DNA from: Sphingomonas sp. Leaf230 | GTDB lineage: Bacteria; Pseudomonadota; Alphaproteobacteria; Sphingomonadales; Sphingomonadaceae | NCBI RefSeq assembly: GCF_001421745.1 | Contig: NZ_LMKW01000013.1 | Location: 1-64,000 of the forward strand | Reading direction: 5' to 3' | Length of the DNA: 64,000 bases | Shown here: positions 17,279-25,058 of the stretch, piece by piece | Numbering within the stretch: position 1 is the first letter of the stretch | Layout: each line of letters starts with the position of its first letter | Notes under the pieces: generated by a model | Seen by the model: the letters and a program-made list of their open reading frames with translations, nothing else | Databases searched by the model: none | What the model was told of the DNA's origin: nothing | Translations under genes and position numbers: made by a program

Positions 17279-18126
17279 AGCGCTATCTCCTCGCCGCGAT
17301 CGCCACGCTCGGCCTCGCCTCCCCCGCCACCGCGTTCTGGGAGTATGGTCACCAGACCGTCGCGCAGATCGCCTATGCCAACGTCACGCCGAAGACCAAG
17401 GCGGCGATCCGGAAGTTACTCGCGCAACAGGCGTTGCTCGATACTCCCGAATGCCCCGCCGGCACGATCGAGGAGGCGAGCGTCTGGGCGGACTGCATCA
17501 AGCCGCTGAAGACCGCCGACGGTAAGTCGCGCTTCGGGTTCGCCTACACGTGGCACTTCCAGGATGCCGACGTGTGCGCGCCGTTCGACCTGACGCCCGC
17601 ATGCAAGGACGGCAATTGCGTCTCGGCGCAGATCGAGCGCGACGTGAAGCTGTTGCGGGATCGCGCCACGTCGCCGAAGGACCGGGTGCAAGCGCTCGCG
17701 TTCCTGATCCACTTCGTCGGCGATCTGCACCAGCCGCTTCATGCGGGCGATCGTAACGACAAGGGAGGCAACGACGTGAAGGCGGATTACGGCATATACG
17801 GCCCCGCGCGGTTCAACCTGCATTCGATCTGGGATGGCCCGCTGGCCGAACGCGCGATCTCGACGCCGCCGTCGCTGGTAAGGCGGTATCCGGCGGCTGA
17901 GCGCGCGAAGATTGGGGCTGGGACAGTTACCGACTGGAGCCGGGAATCATGGGAAGCCTCGCATACGGCGTATGCGGCGGCGCTGGGCGGCGACGCGTGC
18001 GGAACGGTTCCAGCGCGCGTGAAGATGGACGACGCGACGATTGCGAAGATGGTGCCGGTGTCGCGCGAAGAGGTCCGCCGCGGGGGTATCCGGTTGGCCA
18101 AACTGCTCGACAAGGCGTTGGGCTAA
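17275..18126 (+). CDS. S1/P1 family nuclease, secreted
   Basis: A 283-residue exported trinuclear-zinc nuclease cutting single-stranded nucleic acid 3'-nucleotides. The signal peptide probably ends at ATA/F (residue 20/21). The mature N-terminus, whose own amine binds zinc in this family, would be Phe21-Trp22 instead of the usual leading Trp, which keeps the first zinc histidine (H26) at mature position 6. Other zinc ligands lie in HFVGDLHQPLHAGDRND. Coupled by ATGA overlap to the isoaspartyl peptidase gene; together they suggest nutrient scavenging from peptides and nucleic acids. Confidence 0.9.
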   Translation: MKRYLLAAIATLGLASPATAFWEYGHQTVAQIAYANVTPKTKAAIRKLLAQQALLDTPECPAGTIEEASVWADCIKPLKTADGKSRFGFAYTWHFQDADVCAPFDLTPACKDGNCVSAQIERDVKLLRDRATSPKDRVQALAFLIHFVGDLHQPLHAGDRNDKGGNDVKADYGIYGPARFNLHSIWDGPLAERAISTPPSLVRRYPAAERAKIGAGTVTDWSRESWEASHTAYAAALGGDACGTVPARVKMDDATIAKMVPVSREEVRRGGIRLAKLLDKALG

Positions 18127-18127
18127 A

Positions 18128-18288
18128 ACCCCTCTCCCCTCCGGGGAGAGGGAGGGGCCCGCGGGCTCTTGCACGTGGGAGGGTGAGGGGCTTGAGGCTC
18201 GGGACGCGGATCCCAACAGCCCCTCACCCTCCCGTCGCCAAGCGGCTCTTCCTTCCCTCTCCCCGGAGGGGAGAGGGACTGCCGCAAC
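18128..18288. repeat. Long paired repeat, CCCCTCTCCCCTCCGGGGAG type
   Basis: Two inverted copies of CCCCTCCGGGGAGAGGGA-like palindromes with GGGTGAGGGGC tails, about 160 bp in total. It fills the gap between the convergent nuclease and pal genes. Confidence 0.85.
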
Positions 18289-18293
18289 AAATC

Positions 18294-18821
18294 TTAGTTC
18301 AGCACCACCGTGACCGCACGACGGTTCGCCGCCCAGCTCTGGTCGTCCGAGCCCATCGCCAACGGCCGCTCCTTGCCATAGCTGATCGTCGTCATCCGCG
18401 ACGACGACACGCCCTTCGCAGCCAGATAGTTCTTGGTCGCGTTCGCTCGACGATCACCGAGCGCGAGGTTGTATTCGCGCGTGCCGCGCTCGTCGGCATG
18501 GCCTTCGATCGTGATGCGCTGGTTCGGGAACTTCGCCAGCCACTGCGCTTGGCTGTCGAGGATCGCGCGCGCGGTCGGATCGATGTCGTACATGTCGAGC
18601 CCGAAATTCACCGTGTTCGAGCTGACCGAGCGCTGGAAATCGGCATCCGACCCCGGCACGATCGCCCCGCCGACATTGCCGCCGTTCATCCCCGCATTGG
18701 GATCGACCGCAGCGTTGTTGTCGACCGGTGCGGGCGGCAGCACGGCGGGACGCTTCTTCGCGCAACCCGAAACGGCGATCAGCGCGGTACACGCAAGCAA
18801 GATGTTGGAAAGCTTCGACAT
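18294..18821 (-). CDS. pal: Peptidoglycan-associated lipoprotein
   Basis: Outer-membrane lipoprotein that binds peptidoglycan and TolB, joining the outer membrane to the wall during division. 175 residues. The lipobox ends at AVSGC, with cysteine at residue 20. The OmpA-like peptidoglycan-binding domain carries ITIEGHADERGTREYN and LGDRRANATKNYL. ATG 18821 is used because MSKLSNILLA begins the signal peptide. Last gene of the ybgC-tolQRAB-pal operon, 52 bp after tolB. Confidence 0.96.
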   Translation of the reverse strand: MSKLSNILLACTALIAVSGCAKKRPAVLPPAPVDNNAAVDPNAGMNGGNVGGAIVPGSDADFQRSVSSNTVNFGLDMYDIDPTARAILDSQAQWLAKFPNQRITIEGHADERGTREYNLALGDRRANATKNYLAAKGVSSSRMTTISYGKERPLAMGSDDQSWAANRRAVTVVLN

Positions 18822-18873
18822 AGATAGTCTCCCGTAGAAAATCACGTTTCCCCGTTATGCCCCCATAGCAGGT

Positions 18874-20472
18874 TCAGGGCCGCAGGGGGCCCCATGCCGG
18901 ATCGGAGCCGTCGAGCGGCGTCGGGATCTTGCGCTCGTTGACGCCGGTCAGGTCGACCGACCAGAGATCGGCCTTGCCGCCGCTGCCGCGTCCCGAGCGA
19001 TAGAAGTTGATCACGCGACCGTTCGGCGACCAGCTCGGCCCCTCGTCCTGCCAGTCGTTGGTGAGCAGCTTCTCGCCGCCGCCGCTCGGGCTCATAATGC
19101 CGATGCGGAAGCCGCCGCCGAGCTTGGTGAACGCGATCAGGTCGCCACGCGGGCTCCACACCGGCGTCGCATACCGCCCGCCGCCGAAGCTGATCCGCTG
19201 CTGGTTCGAGCCGTCCGCGTTCATCACGTAGATCTGCTGCCCGCCCGAACGATCGCTCTCGAACACGATCTTCGAGCCGTCGGGCGAATAGCTGCCGCCG
19301 GTATCGATCCCGGGAGAGTTGGTCAGCCGCTGCGGCGTGCCGCCCTGCGACGACACACGGTACACGTCGGTATTGCCGCCCTGCGCCATCGAGAACAGGA
19401 TGTTGCGACCATCGGGCGAGAAGCGCGGCGCAAACGTCAGGTTCGCGTTCGCCACCACCAGCCGCTGCTTGCCCGAACCGATGTCGTAGACATAGATCGC
19501 CGGGCGATTGTTGAGATAGCTCATATAGACGATCGACTGCTGGTTCGGCGCGAACCGCGGCGTCAGCACGATCGACTGGCCATTGGTCAGGAAGCGATGG
19601 TTCGCCCCGTCCTGATCCATGATCGCAAGCCGCTTGATTCGGCGGCCCTTGGGCCCGGTCTCGGATACGTAGACGACACGACTGTCGAAATACGCGCCCT
19701 CGCCGGTGAGACGAGTGTAGACCATGTCGGCGCATTTATGCCCTGCGCGACGCCAGTCCGACGGCGACACGACGAAGCCGGTGCGGGTCAGCTCGGCCTT
19801 CGAAGACACGTCGTAGAGGTAGCAGCCGACCGTCAGATTGCCGTCGCCGTTCGCGCGGATGAAGCCCTGCACGAGCGCCTGCGCGCCGGTGCTGCCCCAG
19901 TAATCGAACCCGGGTGCGGTGACTTCTGGGAAGGTGATCGGGCGGAGCTGGCCGGGTGAGAGTGGCGTGAACAGGCCGGAGTTGCGGAGGTCGTTGGTGA
20001 CGATGTCGGCGAGCTGGCGGCCGAGAACGTCGGTCTGGCCGGCGGGTGTCGAGACGACCGCTGCGGTAGGCATGACGGGGATCGCGATCGGCATCGGCGC
20101 GGAGATACCGCCGGTGACGTCGACGACGAGTCCGCCGGACTGATCGCCTGCCGGGGCGGGGGCGGCGGGGTCAGCGGGCGTTTGCTGGGGTGCTGAAGCG
20201 GGAGCGGGAGCGGGCGCGTCCTGCGCGAACGCTGCGCCACCCGAGACGAACGCAAGCAGCCCGACCGAAGCCAGAACCGATCGAGCCCTACGCCCACCCA
20301 ACACAGCCTCCACCCCGGCGGAGGCCGGGGCCCAATTGGGGGACGCCGCTGAGGGAGCGTTGCGCATCATTACATCGACCTTCGCAATTGGGCCCCGGCC
20401 TTCGCCGGGGTGGTGTTTCTCAACGGAAGGCTGCTGGCGCGAAGGGAAAAACCCCAGGATCGATCGAGTCAT
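18874..20472 (-). CDS. tolB: Tol-Pal system protein TolB, with a repeat-derived N-terminal insertion
   Basis: Periplasmic beta-propeller protein linking TolA and Pal. From residue ~130 on it is a normal TolB: a D1 domain (VTNDLRNSGLFTPL), then WD-like blades such as FAPRFSPDGRNILFS and YSPDGSKIVFESDRSG. The N-terminus is abnormal. After about 20 residues, a palindromic repeat (20311-20415) is translated in frame as HHPGEGRGPIAK ... PNWAPASAGVEA, and only then comes the signal-peptide core SVLASVGLLAFVSGG. ATG 20472 has GAGG nine bases upstream; another start (20370/20367) lies inside the repeat. Export with a ~60-residue n-region would be unusual, so the real start is uncertain. Confidence 0.9.
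   Translation of the reverse strand: MTRSILGFFPSRQQPSVEKHHPGEGRGPIAKVDVMMRNAPSAASPNWAPASAGVEAVLGGRRARSVLASVGLLAFVSGGAAFAQDAPAPAPASAPQQTPADPAAPAPAGDQSGGLVVDVTGGISAPMPIAIPVMPTAAVVSTPAGQTDVLGRQLADIVTNDLRNSGLFTPLSPGQLRPITFPEVTAPGFDYWGSTGAQALVQGFIRANGDGNLTVGCYLYDVSSKAELTRTGFVVSPSDWRRAGHKCADMVYTRLTGEGAYFDSRVVYVSETGPKGRRIKRLAIMDQDGANHRFLTNGQSIVLTPRFAPNQQSIVYMSYLNNRPAIYVYDIGSGKQRLVVANANLTFAPRFSPDGRNILFSMAQGGNTDVYRVSSQGGTPQRLTNSPGIDTGGSYSPDGSKIVFESDRSGGQQIYVMNADGSNQQRISFGGGRYATPVWSPRGDLIAFTKLGGGFRIGIMSPSGGGEKLLTNDWQDEGPSWSPNGRVINFYRSGRGSGGKADLWSVDLTGVNERKIPTPLDGSDPAWGPLRP
20311..20415. repeat. Paired palindromic repeat (CCGGGGCCCAATTGGG type) inside tolB
   Basis: Arms CACCCCGGCGGAGGCCGGGG and CCCCGGCCTTCGCCGGGGTG flank a ~55 bp core. 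The core, read on the minus strand, begins GCGAAGGTCG and matches the cores at 24771-24880 and 45712-45815. It lies wholly within the tolB reading frame, between start codon and signal peptide. Confidence 0.92.
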
Positions 20473-20483
20473 AACGGACATCC

Positions 20484-21521
20484 TCAGCCGGGAAGTTTGT
20501 AGCGCAGGCTGAAATTGCTCCAGCCGTTCTGCACGTCATACAGGTCGTCGGGCAAACCGCGTAGCGGCGAACACCCGACGAAGGTCGCGATCGCCAGATC
20601 GTCGACGCGGTCGACATAGCGCCGGTTGTCGTCGTCGACGCCGGCATGACCGCTGATCGTCGGCCGCGACTTCAGCGTGCCGTCGCGGTTTAGCTTCAGG
20701 TTGATCGTCACGCGGATCCGCTCCGCACCGGGCCCCGGCGTGACCTGGCGATTTGCGCAGGGCTGTACCTGGCGCAAAATCGCCGAACCGATATTCGCCG
20801 CCGCCTGCGCACCGAGCTTGGCCGCCTTGGGCGCTTCCGACTTGCTCGGCGACGGATCGGCCGACAGACCTTTCAGGAAATTGTCGCCGAGCCGCGAACC
20901 GCGCGGCCGCGACGCCTTCGCCTCGGCGGTCGAGCCGCTGCCCTTGGTCGAGGACGGCTTGGCGGGCTTGGCCGACGACGCGGAAGACGACGTCTTCGCC
21001 GGCGTGGCGCTCGGTTTCGCCGCAGCCTTGGTCGGCGCGGACTTCGCGGGCGCGGCCTTGGCGGGTGGCGCCTTCTCGGCCTTGGGCTGTGGCTTCACGA
21101 CGGGCTTAGGGACCGGCGCGGGCTTTGCGACGGGTTTGGGCGGCGCGGGCTTGGGTTTGGGTTGAGGCTTCGGTTCCGGCGCCGGTTGCGGCTTGGGCGC
21201 AGGCTTCGGCGGCGCGGGCTTGGGCTGCGGTGCAGGTGGCACGGGATCGGGCTGCGGCTCGGGCTCGGCCTCTTCCGGAGCCGGCGGCGCGGCATCCTCG
21301 GGCGCGCCTTCGTCCGGCGCGACCGACTCGGCCGGCGTCTCTACCGATTGCGGCGCGGTCGCTTCCAGCGCGACGTCGGGCACGAGGCTCACGTCGATCG
21401 GCTGCTGCTCGATCTTCTTCGGCAGTTCGGGCGCGCCGAGAAACCCGAGCGACAGCGCGCCGAACAGCAGGACGTGCCCGACGACCGCGACGCCAAGGCC
21501 GATCTTCTCCGAACGATCCAT
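20484..21521 (-). CDS. tolA: TolA-like cell envelope protein (TonB C-terminal domain)
   Basis: 345 residues. One N-terminal membrane helix (VAVVGHVLLFGALSLGFL, about 10-27) anchors it in the inner membrane. A long Pro/Ala/Lys/Glu-rich periplasmic spacer follows (about 60-230), then a C-terminal TonB/TolA domain with NLKLNRDGTLKSRPTISGH. It transmits proton-motive force from TolQR to TolB-Pal. ATG 21521 (MDRSEKIGLG) is preferred to a frame opening 11 codons upstream that would overlap tolR. Operon position between tolR and tolB supports the name. Confidence 0.92.
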   Translation of the reverse strand: MDRSEKIGLGVAVVGHVLLFGALSLGFLGAPELPKKIEQQPIDVSLVPDVALEATAPQSVETPAESVAPDEGAPEDAAPPAPEEAEPEPQPDPVPPAPQPKPAPPKPAPKPQPAPEPKPQPKPKPAPPKPVAKPAPVPKPVVKPQPKAEKAPPAKAAPAKSAPTKAAAKPSATPAKTSSSASSAKPAKPSSTKGSGSTAEAKASRPRGSRLGDNFLKGLSADPSPSKSEAPKAAKLGAQAAANIGSAILRQVQPCANRQVTPGPGAERIRVTINLKLNRDGTLKSRPTISGHAGVDDDNRRYVDRVDDLAIATFVGCSPLRGLPDDLYDVQNGWSNFSLRYKLPG

Positions 21522-21534
21522 CAGCCGAGCGCCA

Positions 21535-21966
21535 TCAGTTCTGGTTACCCTCAACGGTCACCAGCGCAACACGGTTGAGCCCGGCGCGGTTGAGTTCGCC
21601 CATCACGCGCATCACGCGGCCGTAATCGAGCTTCCGATCCGCGCGGAGCAGCACCTGCGGTTCGTCGCCGACCGCACGGCTGGCGGCGATCACGGCAAGT
21701 CGCACCGGCAGCGCATCATCCGTAACCTGATCCTTGTCGATGAACAGCGCGCCGGTGCCGTCCATCGAGATCTCGACGGGCTTCTGCTCCTGGTCGAGCG
21801 CCTTCGCGCGCGCGTCGGGGAGGTTCACCGGCACGCCCGCGGTCATCAGCGGCGCGGTCACCATGAAGATGATCAGCAGCACCAGCATCACGTCGACCAG
21901 CGGCGTGACGTTGATATCCGCCATTGGCGCGCGGCGACCGCGGCCGCGGGAAGAAGGAAGGTTCAT
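21535..21966 (-). CDS. tolR: Tol-Pal system protein TolR (ExbD family)
   Basis: 143 residues. A single N-terminal membrane helix contains the family motif ADINVTPLVDVMLVLLIIFM, whose aspartate takes part in the TolQR proton channel. A periplasmic domain follows, ending in the DYGRVMRVMGEL stretch typical of ExbD/TolR. ATG 21966 or the ATG two codons upstream (21972) could be used. Unusually, about 190 bp containing a palindromic repeat separates it from tolQ. Confidence 0.94.
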   Translation of the reverse strand: MNLPSSRGRGRRAPMADINVTPLVDVMLVLLIIFMVTAPLMTAGVPVNLPDARAKALDQEQKPVEISMDGTGALFIDKDQVTDDALPVRLAVIAASRAVGDEPQVLLRADRKLDYGRVMRVMGELNRAGLNRVALVTVEGNQN

Positions 21967-21974
21967 CGCCACCT

Positions 21975-22146
21975 AAAATCCTCCCCGCACGCGGGGAGGG
22001 GGACCAGCGAAGCTGGTGGTGGGGGCGTGCGTCAAACGCTGCGCTGCGGAGAGTATCTCGTTCCACAACCGCTGCTCTGCGTGGAGAACCCCCTCCACCA
22101 CGCCGCTGCGCGTCGCGGTCCCCCTCCCCGTGCCGGGGAGGATTTG
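21975..22146. repeat. Paired palindromic repeat between tolQ and tolR
   Basis: An AATCCTCCCCGCACGCGGGG end and, inverted, CCCCTCCCCGTGCCGGGGAG near 22122-22141, each with an inward CCACCAGC/CCTCCACCACG tail. The spacer shows no open reading frame that looks real. It interrupts an operon whose genes are normally a few bases apart. Confidence 0.8.
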
Positions 22147-22154
22147 CGTCGCGC

Positions 22155-22847
22155 TCATCGCGAGCCGTCCAGCTGGCGGCTCAAGGTTGTGTGGAAGCCG
22201 TCGGCGAACCGGTTCAGGCTCGCCTCGATCCGGTTGATGCCGTGCGAAAACCGGTTGTACGCGATCACCGCGGGGATCGCCGCGAACAGGCCGATCGCGG
22301 TCGCGAACAGTGCCTCCGCGATCCCCGGCGCGACCACCGCCAGCGACGTGTTTTGCGCCGCCGCGATGCTGGTGAAGCTCCGCATGATCCCCCACACCGT
22401 GCCGAACAGCCCGACGAACGGCGCGACCGAGCCGACCGTCGCCAGCACGTTCAGCCGGTCCGACAGCTTGTCGATCTCGCCCGCGACCGCAGCACCCATC
22501 GTCGTCGCCAGCCGCTCGCGCGTGCCGCTCTTGTCGATCGTGCCACCCGCGGTGGAGCGCCGCCACTCGGTCACGCCCGCGGCGAACACCCGCGCCGACG
22601 GCAGGTCGTTCTCGCCCTCCGCCTTGTAGAAGACGTCAATGTCCTCGGCCTTCCAGAAATCGCGCTCGAACCGGGTCATGCCCTTGCGCGTCTTGCCGAT
22701 CCGCCGCCAGAACGCGACGATCAGCGCCCAGGTCCAGATGCTGGCGAGCAACAGCCCGATCATCACGCCCTTCACCACCCAGTCGGCCTGGAGGAACAAG
22801 TGGATCGGCGACAGCGTCGCGCTATCCATAGTCAACACCGGATTCAT
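22155..22847 (-). CDS. tolQ: Tol-Pal system proton channel protein TolQ
   Basis: 230 residues of the MotA/TolQ/ExbB family with three membrane helices. Seen: the N-terminal helix VVKGVMIGLLLASIWTWALI, a long cytoplasmic loop, then LATVGSVAPFVGLFGTVWGI and AIGLFAAIPAVIAYNRFSH, which line the proton path with TolR. ATG 22847 overlaps the ybgC stop codon (ATGA), so the pair is translationally coupled. Confidence 0.95.
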   Translation of the reverse strand: MNPVLTMDSATLSPIHLFLQADWVVKGVMIGLLLASIWTWALIVAFWRRIGKTRKGMTRFERDFWKAEDIDVFYKAEGENDLPSARVFAAGVTEWRRSTAGGTIDKSGTRERLATTMGAAVAGEIDKLSDRLNVLATVGSVAPFVGLFGTVWGIMRSFTSIAAAQNTSLAVVAPGIAEALFATAIGLFAAIPAVIAYNRFSHGINRIEASLNRFADGFHTTLSRQLDGSR

Positions 22848-23302
22848 GCTTCCCCCTGCCAGACAAGGCGTTCGTAGATATCGATCCAGGCGCGCGGCTG
22901 GCGGCGTGGGCGGCCATTGGGAGCGACCAATGCCGCCACCACGTCCGCCTCGGCCAAGACAAGCCCGTCGCGCATGACCCTTTGATGAATGGTGACCCCG
23001 GCCGAGCGGACACGGCGTATCCGCGAGACGACCAGCAAGGCGTCTTCGAGCTTCGCCGGCGCGGCGTAGCGGATGGCGACGCTGGCGATCGCGTAGGAGC
23101 CCTCGCCCGCCTCGAACGTCGCGCGCTGGTCGATCCCGCCGACGCGCAGCATGTCGGACCGCGCGCGCTCCATGTAGCGCAGATAATTGGCGTGATAGAC
23201 CGCGCCCGACAGATCGGTGTCCTCGAAATACACGCGCACCGGAAACCGGTGCTCGCGCCCTTCGAAGCGGCCTTCCGCCGGACGATCTGAAACCTCAGCC
23301 AT
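22844..23302 (-). CDS. ybgC: YbgC/FadM family acyl-CoA thioesterase
   Basis: 152-residue hotdog-fold thioesterase. The catalytic aspartate lies in RVYFEDTDLSGAVYHANYL, the signature of the 4-hydroxybenzoyl-CoA thioesterase/YbgC group. It is regularly the first gene of tol-pal operons; in E. coli it acts on acyl-CoA or acyl-ACP and has been linked to phospholipid metabolism. ATG 23302 (MAEVSDRPAEG) is the best start; the frame stays open 25 codons further but without conserved sequence. Confidence 0.94.
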   Translation of the reverse strand: MAEVSDRPAEGRFEGREHRFPVRVYFEDTDLSGAVYHANYLRYMERARSDMLRVGGIDQRATFEAGEGSYAIASVAIRYAAPAKLEDALLVVSRIRRVRSAGVTIHQRVMRDGLVLAEADVVAALVAPNGRPRRQPRAWIDIYERLVWQGEA

Positions 23303-23419
23303 TCCGGCGGCTGTTAACCCAGTCTTTGCAGGTAAGCCAAGCTTTGCCTTCATCATGTCGGCACTGGCCGGGGACAAGCGAGCGGCGTACGCTGGCAGGG
23401 TTCAACGCAGGAGACTCGC

Positions 23420-23824
23420 ATGGCCGATCGTCCCACCAGCGGAATCACACCGTTCCTCGTCATTCGCGACCAAAGAGGACGCGAGGCGCTCGCGTTCTAC
23501 GAGGCTGCGTTTGCCGCGACCCTCGTCGAGACGAACTTCGCGGACGACGGTGTTCGGCTGATGCAGGCCAGCTTGCGAATCAAAGACGCCTGGCTGATGC
23601 TGTCCGACGAGTTTCCCGAATGGCGTGGTCATGCCGAGCCCGAACCCGCCGGCATAACCCTGCATCTCAGGGTCGACGACACCGACGCCTGGGTAGATCG
23701 TGCGGTGACGGCGGGAGCGGTCGTGACGATGCCCGTCGCCGACCAGTTCTGGGGCGATCGCTATGGCCAGATACGCGATCCGTTCGGCCATAGCTGGTCG
23801 GTCGGATCGCCCATCAAGGCCTGA
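23420..23824 (+). CDS. VOC family (glyoxalase-like, PhnB-type) protein
   Basis: 134 residues, one vicinal-oxygen-chelate unit built from two beta-alpha-beta-beta-beta halves: TPFLVIRDQRGREALAFYEA, then GITLHLRVDDTDAWVDRAV. The end, FWGDRYGQIRDPFGHSWSVG, is the PhnB/YdcE-like signature. Metal-binding and substrate are not determinable from sequence. The ATG is preceded by AGGAG. It is divergent from ybgC and transcribed alone, ending five bases before the convergent lipoprotein gene. Confidence 0.87.
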   Translation: MADRPTSGITPFLVIRDQRGREALAFYEAAFAATLVETNFADDGVRLMQASLRIKDAWLMLSDEFPEWRGHAEPEPAGITLHLRVDDTDAWVDRAVTAGAVVTMPVADQFWGDRYGQIRDPFGHSWSVGSPIKA

Positions 23825-23829
23825 TCAGC

Positions 23830-24588
23830 CTACTGAAAAACGCTGGGATCCAGCTTCAGGCGCGGCTGAGCGGGCGGAACCGGCTGCGAGATCGGCTGGA
23901 GCCGGGCTTGCGTCACCGTCTGCACCGGCATGTTCGACGCATATTGGCGCGAGACGATCAGCTGCGGCTGGACCGGACGCACGGTGCGACCGCGCCACGC
24001 GTCGACCGCACGGTAGAAATCGGTGAACGGCCGCTCGAGCACGGGGAGATTCTGTGCGGCGAAGGCAGGCAAGGCCTCGGCCGTCAGCCCGGCGCTCTGC
24101 GCGAGAACCGTCTGCGCCGCGGAGCAGAAGTCATCGCGTGCGGGCGACTGCGAGAAGAAGTTGTACAGACGCGTCATCGAATCGTCGTAGCGATCCTGCC
24201 AGTCGCCGCCGCCCGACTTGTATTCGCTGGCGTAGGTCGCCTCGGCCTTGGCGAGCACCGGCTTCTGCGCCGACAGCAGCGCGTTGTAGCCCGCGACGAT
24301 TACGACTTCCTGCGGCCCGCGACATGCCAGTGCGGCGACGTTCAGCGCGGCGCGGAGGTGCCAGACCTTGGCGGACGTCGTCAGGTTGCGATTCGGCGTC
24401 GGATAGGTGCCGTCGGCGAGCGCGACCGGGATGACGATGGTGGGCGACGCGCCCTTCGGCATTACCGGCGCAGGCACCGGTACCATGATGACGGGCGGCG
24501 CAACGGCAGCCACGGTCCGTGGTTTCTGAGCGCAGCCGGCCAGCAGGCCCAGTGCGGTAACGGACAGCAAAGCAAACCGACGACTCAT
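23830..24588 (-). CDS. Uncharacterised lipoprotein
   Basis: 252 residues. A signal peptide ends in the lipobox LLAGC (cysteine near residue 19), so it should be lipid-anchored. Then comes a Pro/Val-rich stretch (APPVIMVPVPAPVMPKG) and a helical region with two further cysteines (AALACRGPQEVV and RDDFCSAAQTVL) that could pair in the periplasm. I do not recognise the family. ATG 24588 has GAGGTGG about seven bases upstream; a GTG three codons earlier is less likely. Its promoter must lie just left of the GGGGTT repeat. Confidence 0.75.
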   Translation of the reverse strand: MSRRFALLSVTALGLLAGCAQKPRTVAAVAPPVIMVPVPAPVMPKGASPTIVIPVALADGTYPTPNRNLTTSAKVWHLRAALNVAALACRGPQEVVIVAGYNALLSAQKPVLAKAEATYASEYKSGGGDWQDRYDDSMTRLYNFFSQSPARDDFCSAAQTVLAQSAGLTAEALPAFAAQNLPVLERPFTDFYRAVDAWRGRTVRPVQPQLIVSRQYASNMPVQTVTQARLQPISQPVPPAQPRLKLDPSVFQ

Positions 24589-24681
24589 CGCAACCACCTC
24601 GTAACGTCCCCCGACGGGACATTCTATGCATGGGTTAGGTTAACGAGACGTAAGCCGTACGCGCTTTGCGGCGAGTGGAGA

Positions 24682-24739
24682 GGGGTTGGGGGTTGGGGAT
24701 GGGGATGGGGTTGGGGTTGGGGTTGGGGTTGGGGTTGGG
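24682..24739. repeat. GGGGTT/GGGGAT hexanucleotide tandem repeat
   Basis: About nine to ten units of GGGGTT, two of them GGGGAT and one with an extra G. Four or more G4 runs on the plus strand can form a G-quadruplex. It lies about 90 bp upstream of the lipoprotein start (minus strand) and next to a palindromic repeat. Confidence 0.9.
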
Positions 24740-24770
24740 CGGTGTGCGGCGTTATACTCACCCCCCACTC

Positions 24771-24880
24771 CACCACCCCGGCGGAGGCCGGGGCCCAATT
24801 GGAAAGGTCGCAGTAACGGGGCGCAGCGTGAATCAGTAACGCGCCCCAATTGGGCCCCGGCCTTCGCCGAGGTGGTGGTG
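24771..24880. repeat. Paired palindromic repeat, CCGGGGCCCAATTGG type
   Basis: The same element as in tolB, opposite orientation: arms CACCCCGGCGGAGGCCGGGG and, inverted, CCCCGGCCTTCGCCGAGGTG, with the core AAGGTCGCAGTAAC shared with 45712-45815. Confidence 0.92.
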
Positions 24881-24915
24881 AATGCAAACCGACGGATTCA
24901 CCAGAAAACGGCCGC

Positions 24916-25055
24916 CCTCTCGATCCTCCACCGCAAGGGGGAGGTGGCGCCGCAGACGACGGAGGGGGAGGACACGGAACGGACGTCGGCGCTAACCGCC
25001 CCCTCCGTCAGGCAAGTGCCTGCCACCTCCCCCTGGCGGGGGAGGATCGAGAGGT
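24916..25055. repeat. Paired repeat, CCTCTCGATCCTCC type
   Basis: CCTCTCGATCCTCCACCGCA at the left and GGGGGAGGATCGAGAGG at the right are inverted copies, each adjoined by a GGCAxxTGCC-like or GGAGGTGGC block. It ends four bases before the stop of the nitronate monooxygenase-like gene. No gene lies within. Confidence 0.85.
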
Positions 25056-25058
25056 GCC

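Noticed and set aside
18874..20370. TolB starting only at the ATG inside the repeat
   Set aside because: Possible, but no ribosome binding site stands before it, whereas ATG 20472 has GAGG at nine bases; kept as an alternative.
24682..24739. CRISPR array
   Set aside because: The units are 6 bp with no spacers, and there are no cas genes; it is a simple tandem repeat.
24640..24887. Pro/Gln- and Pro/Thr-repeat peptides in minus-strand frames
   Set aside because: They are translations of the GGGGTT array and adjoining palindrome, without start signals.
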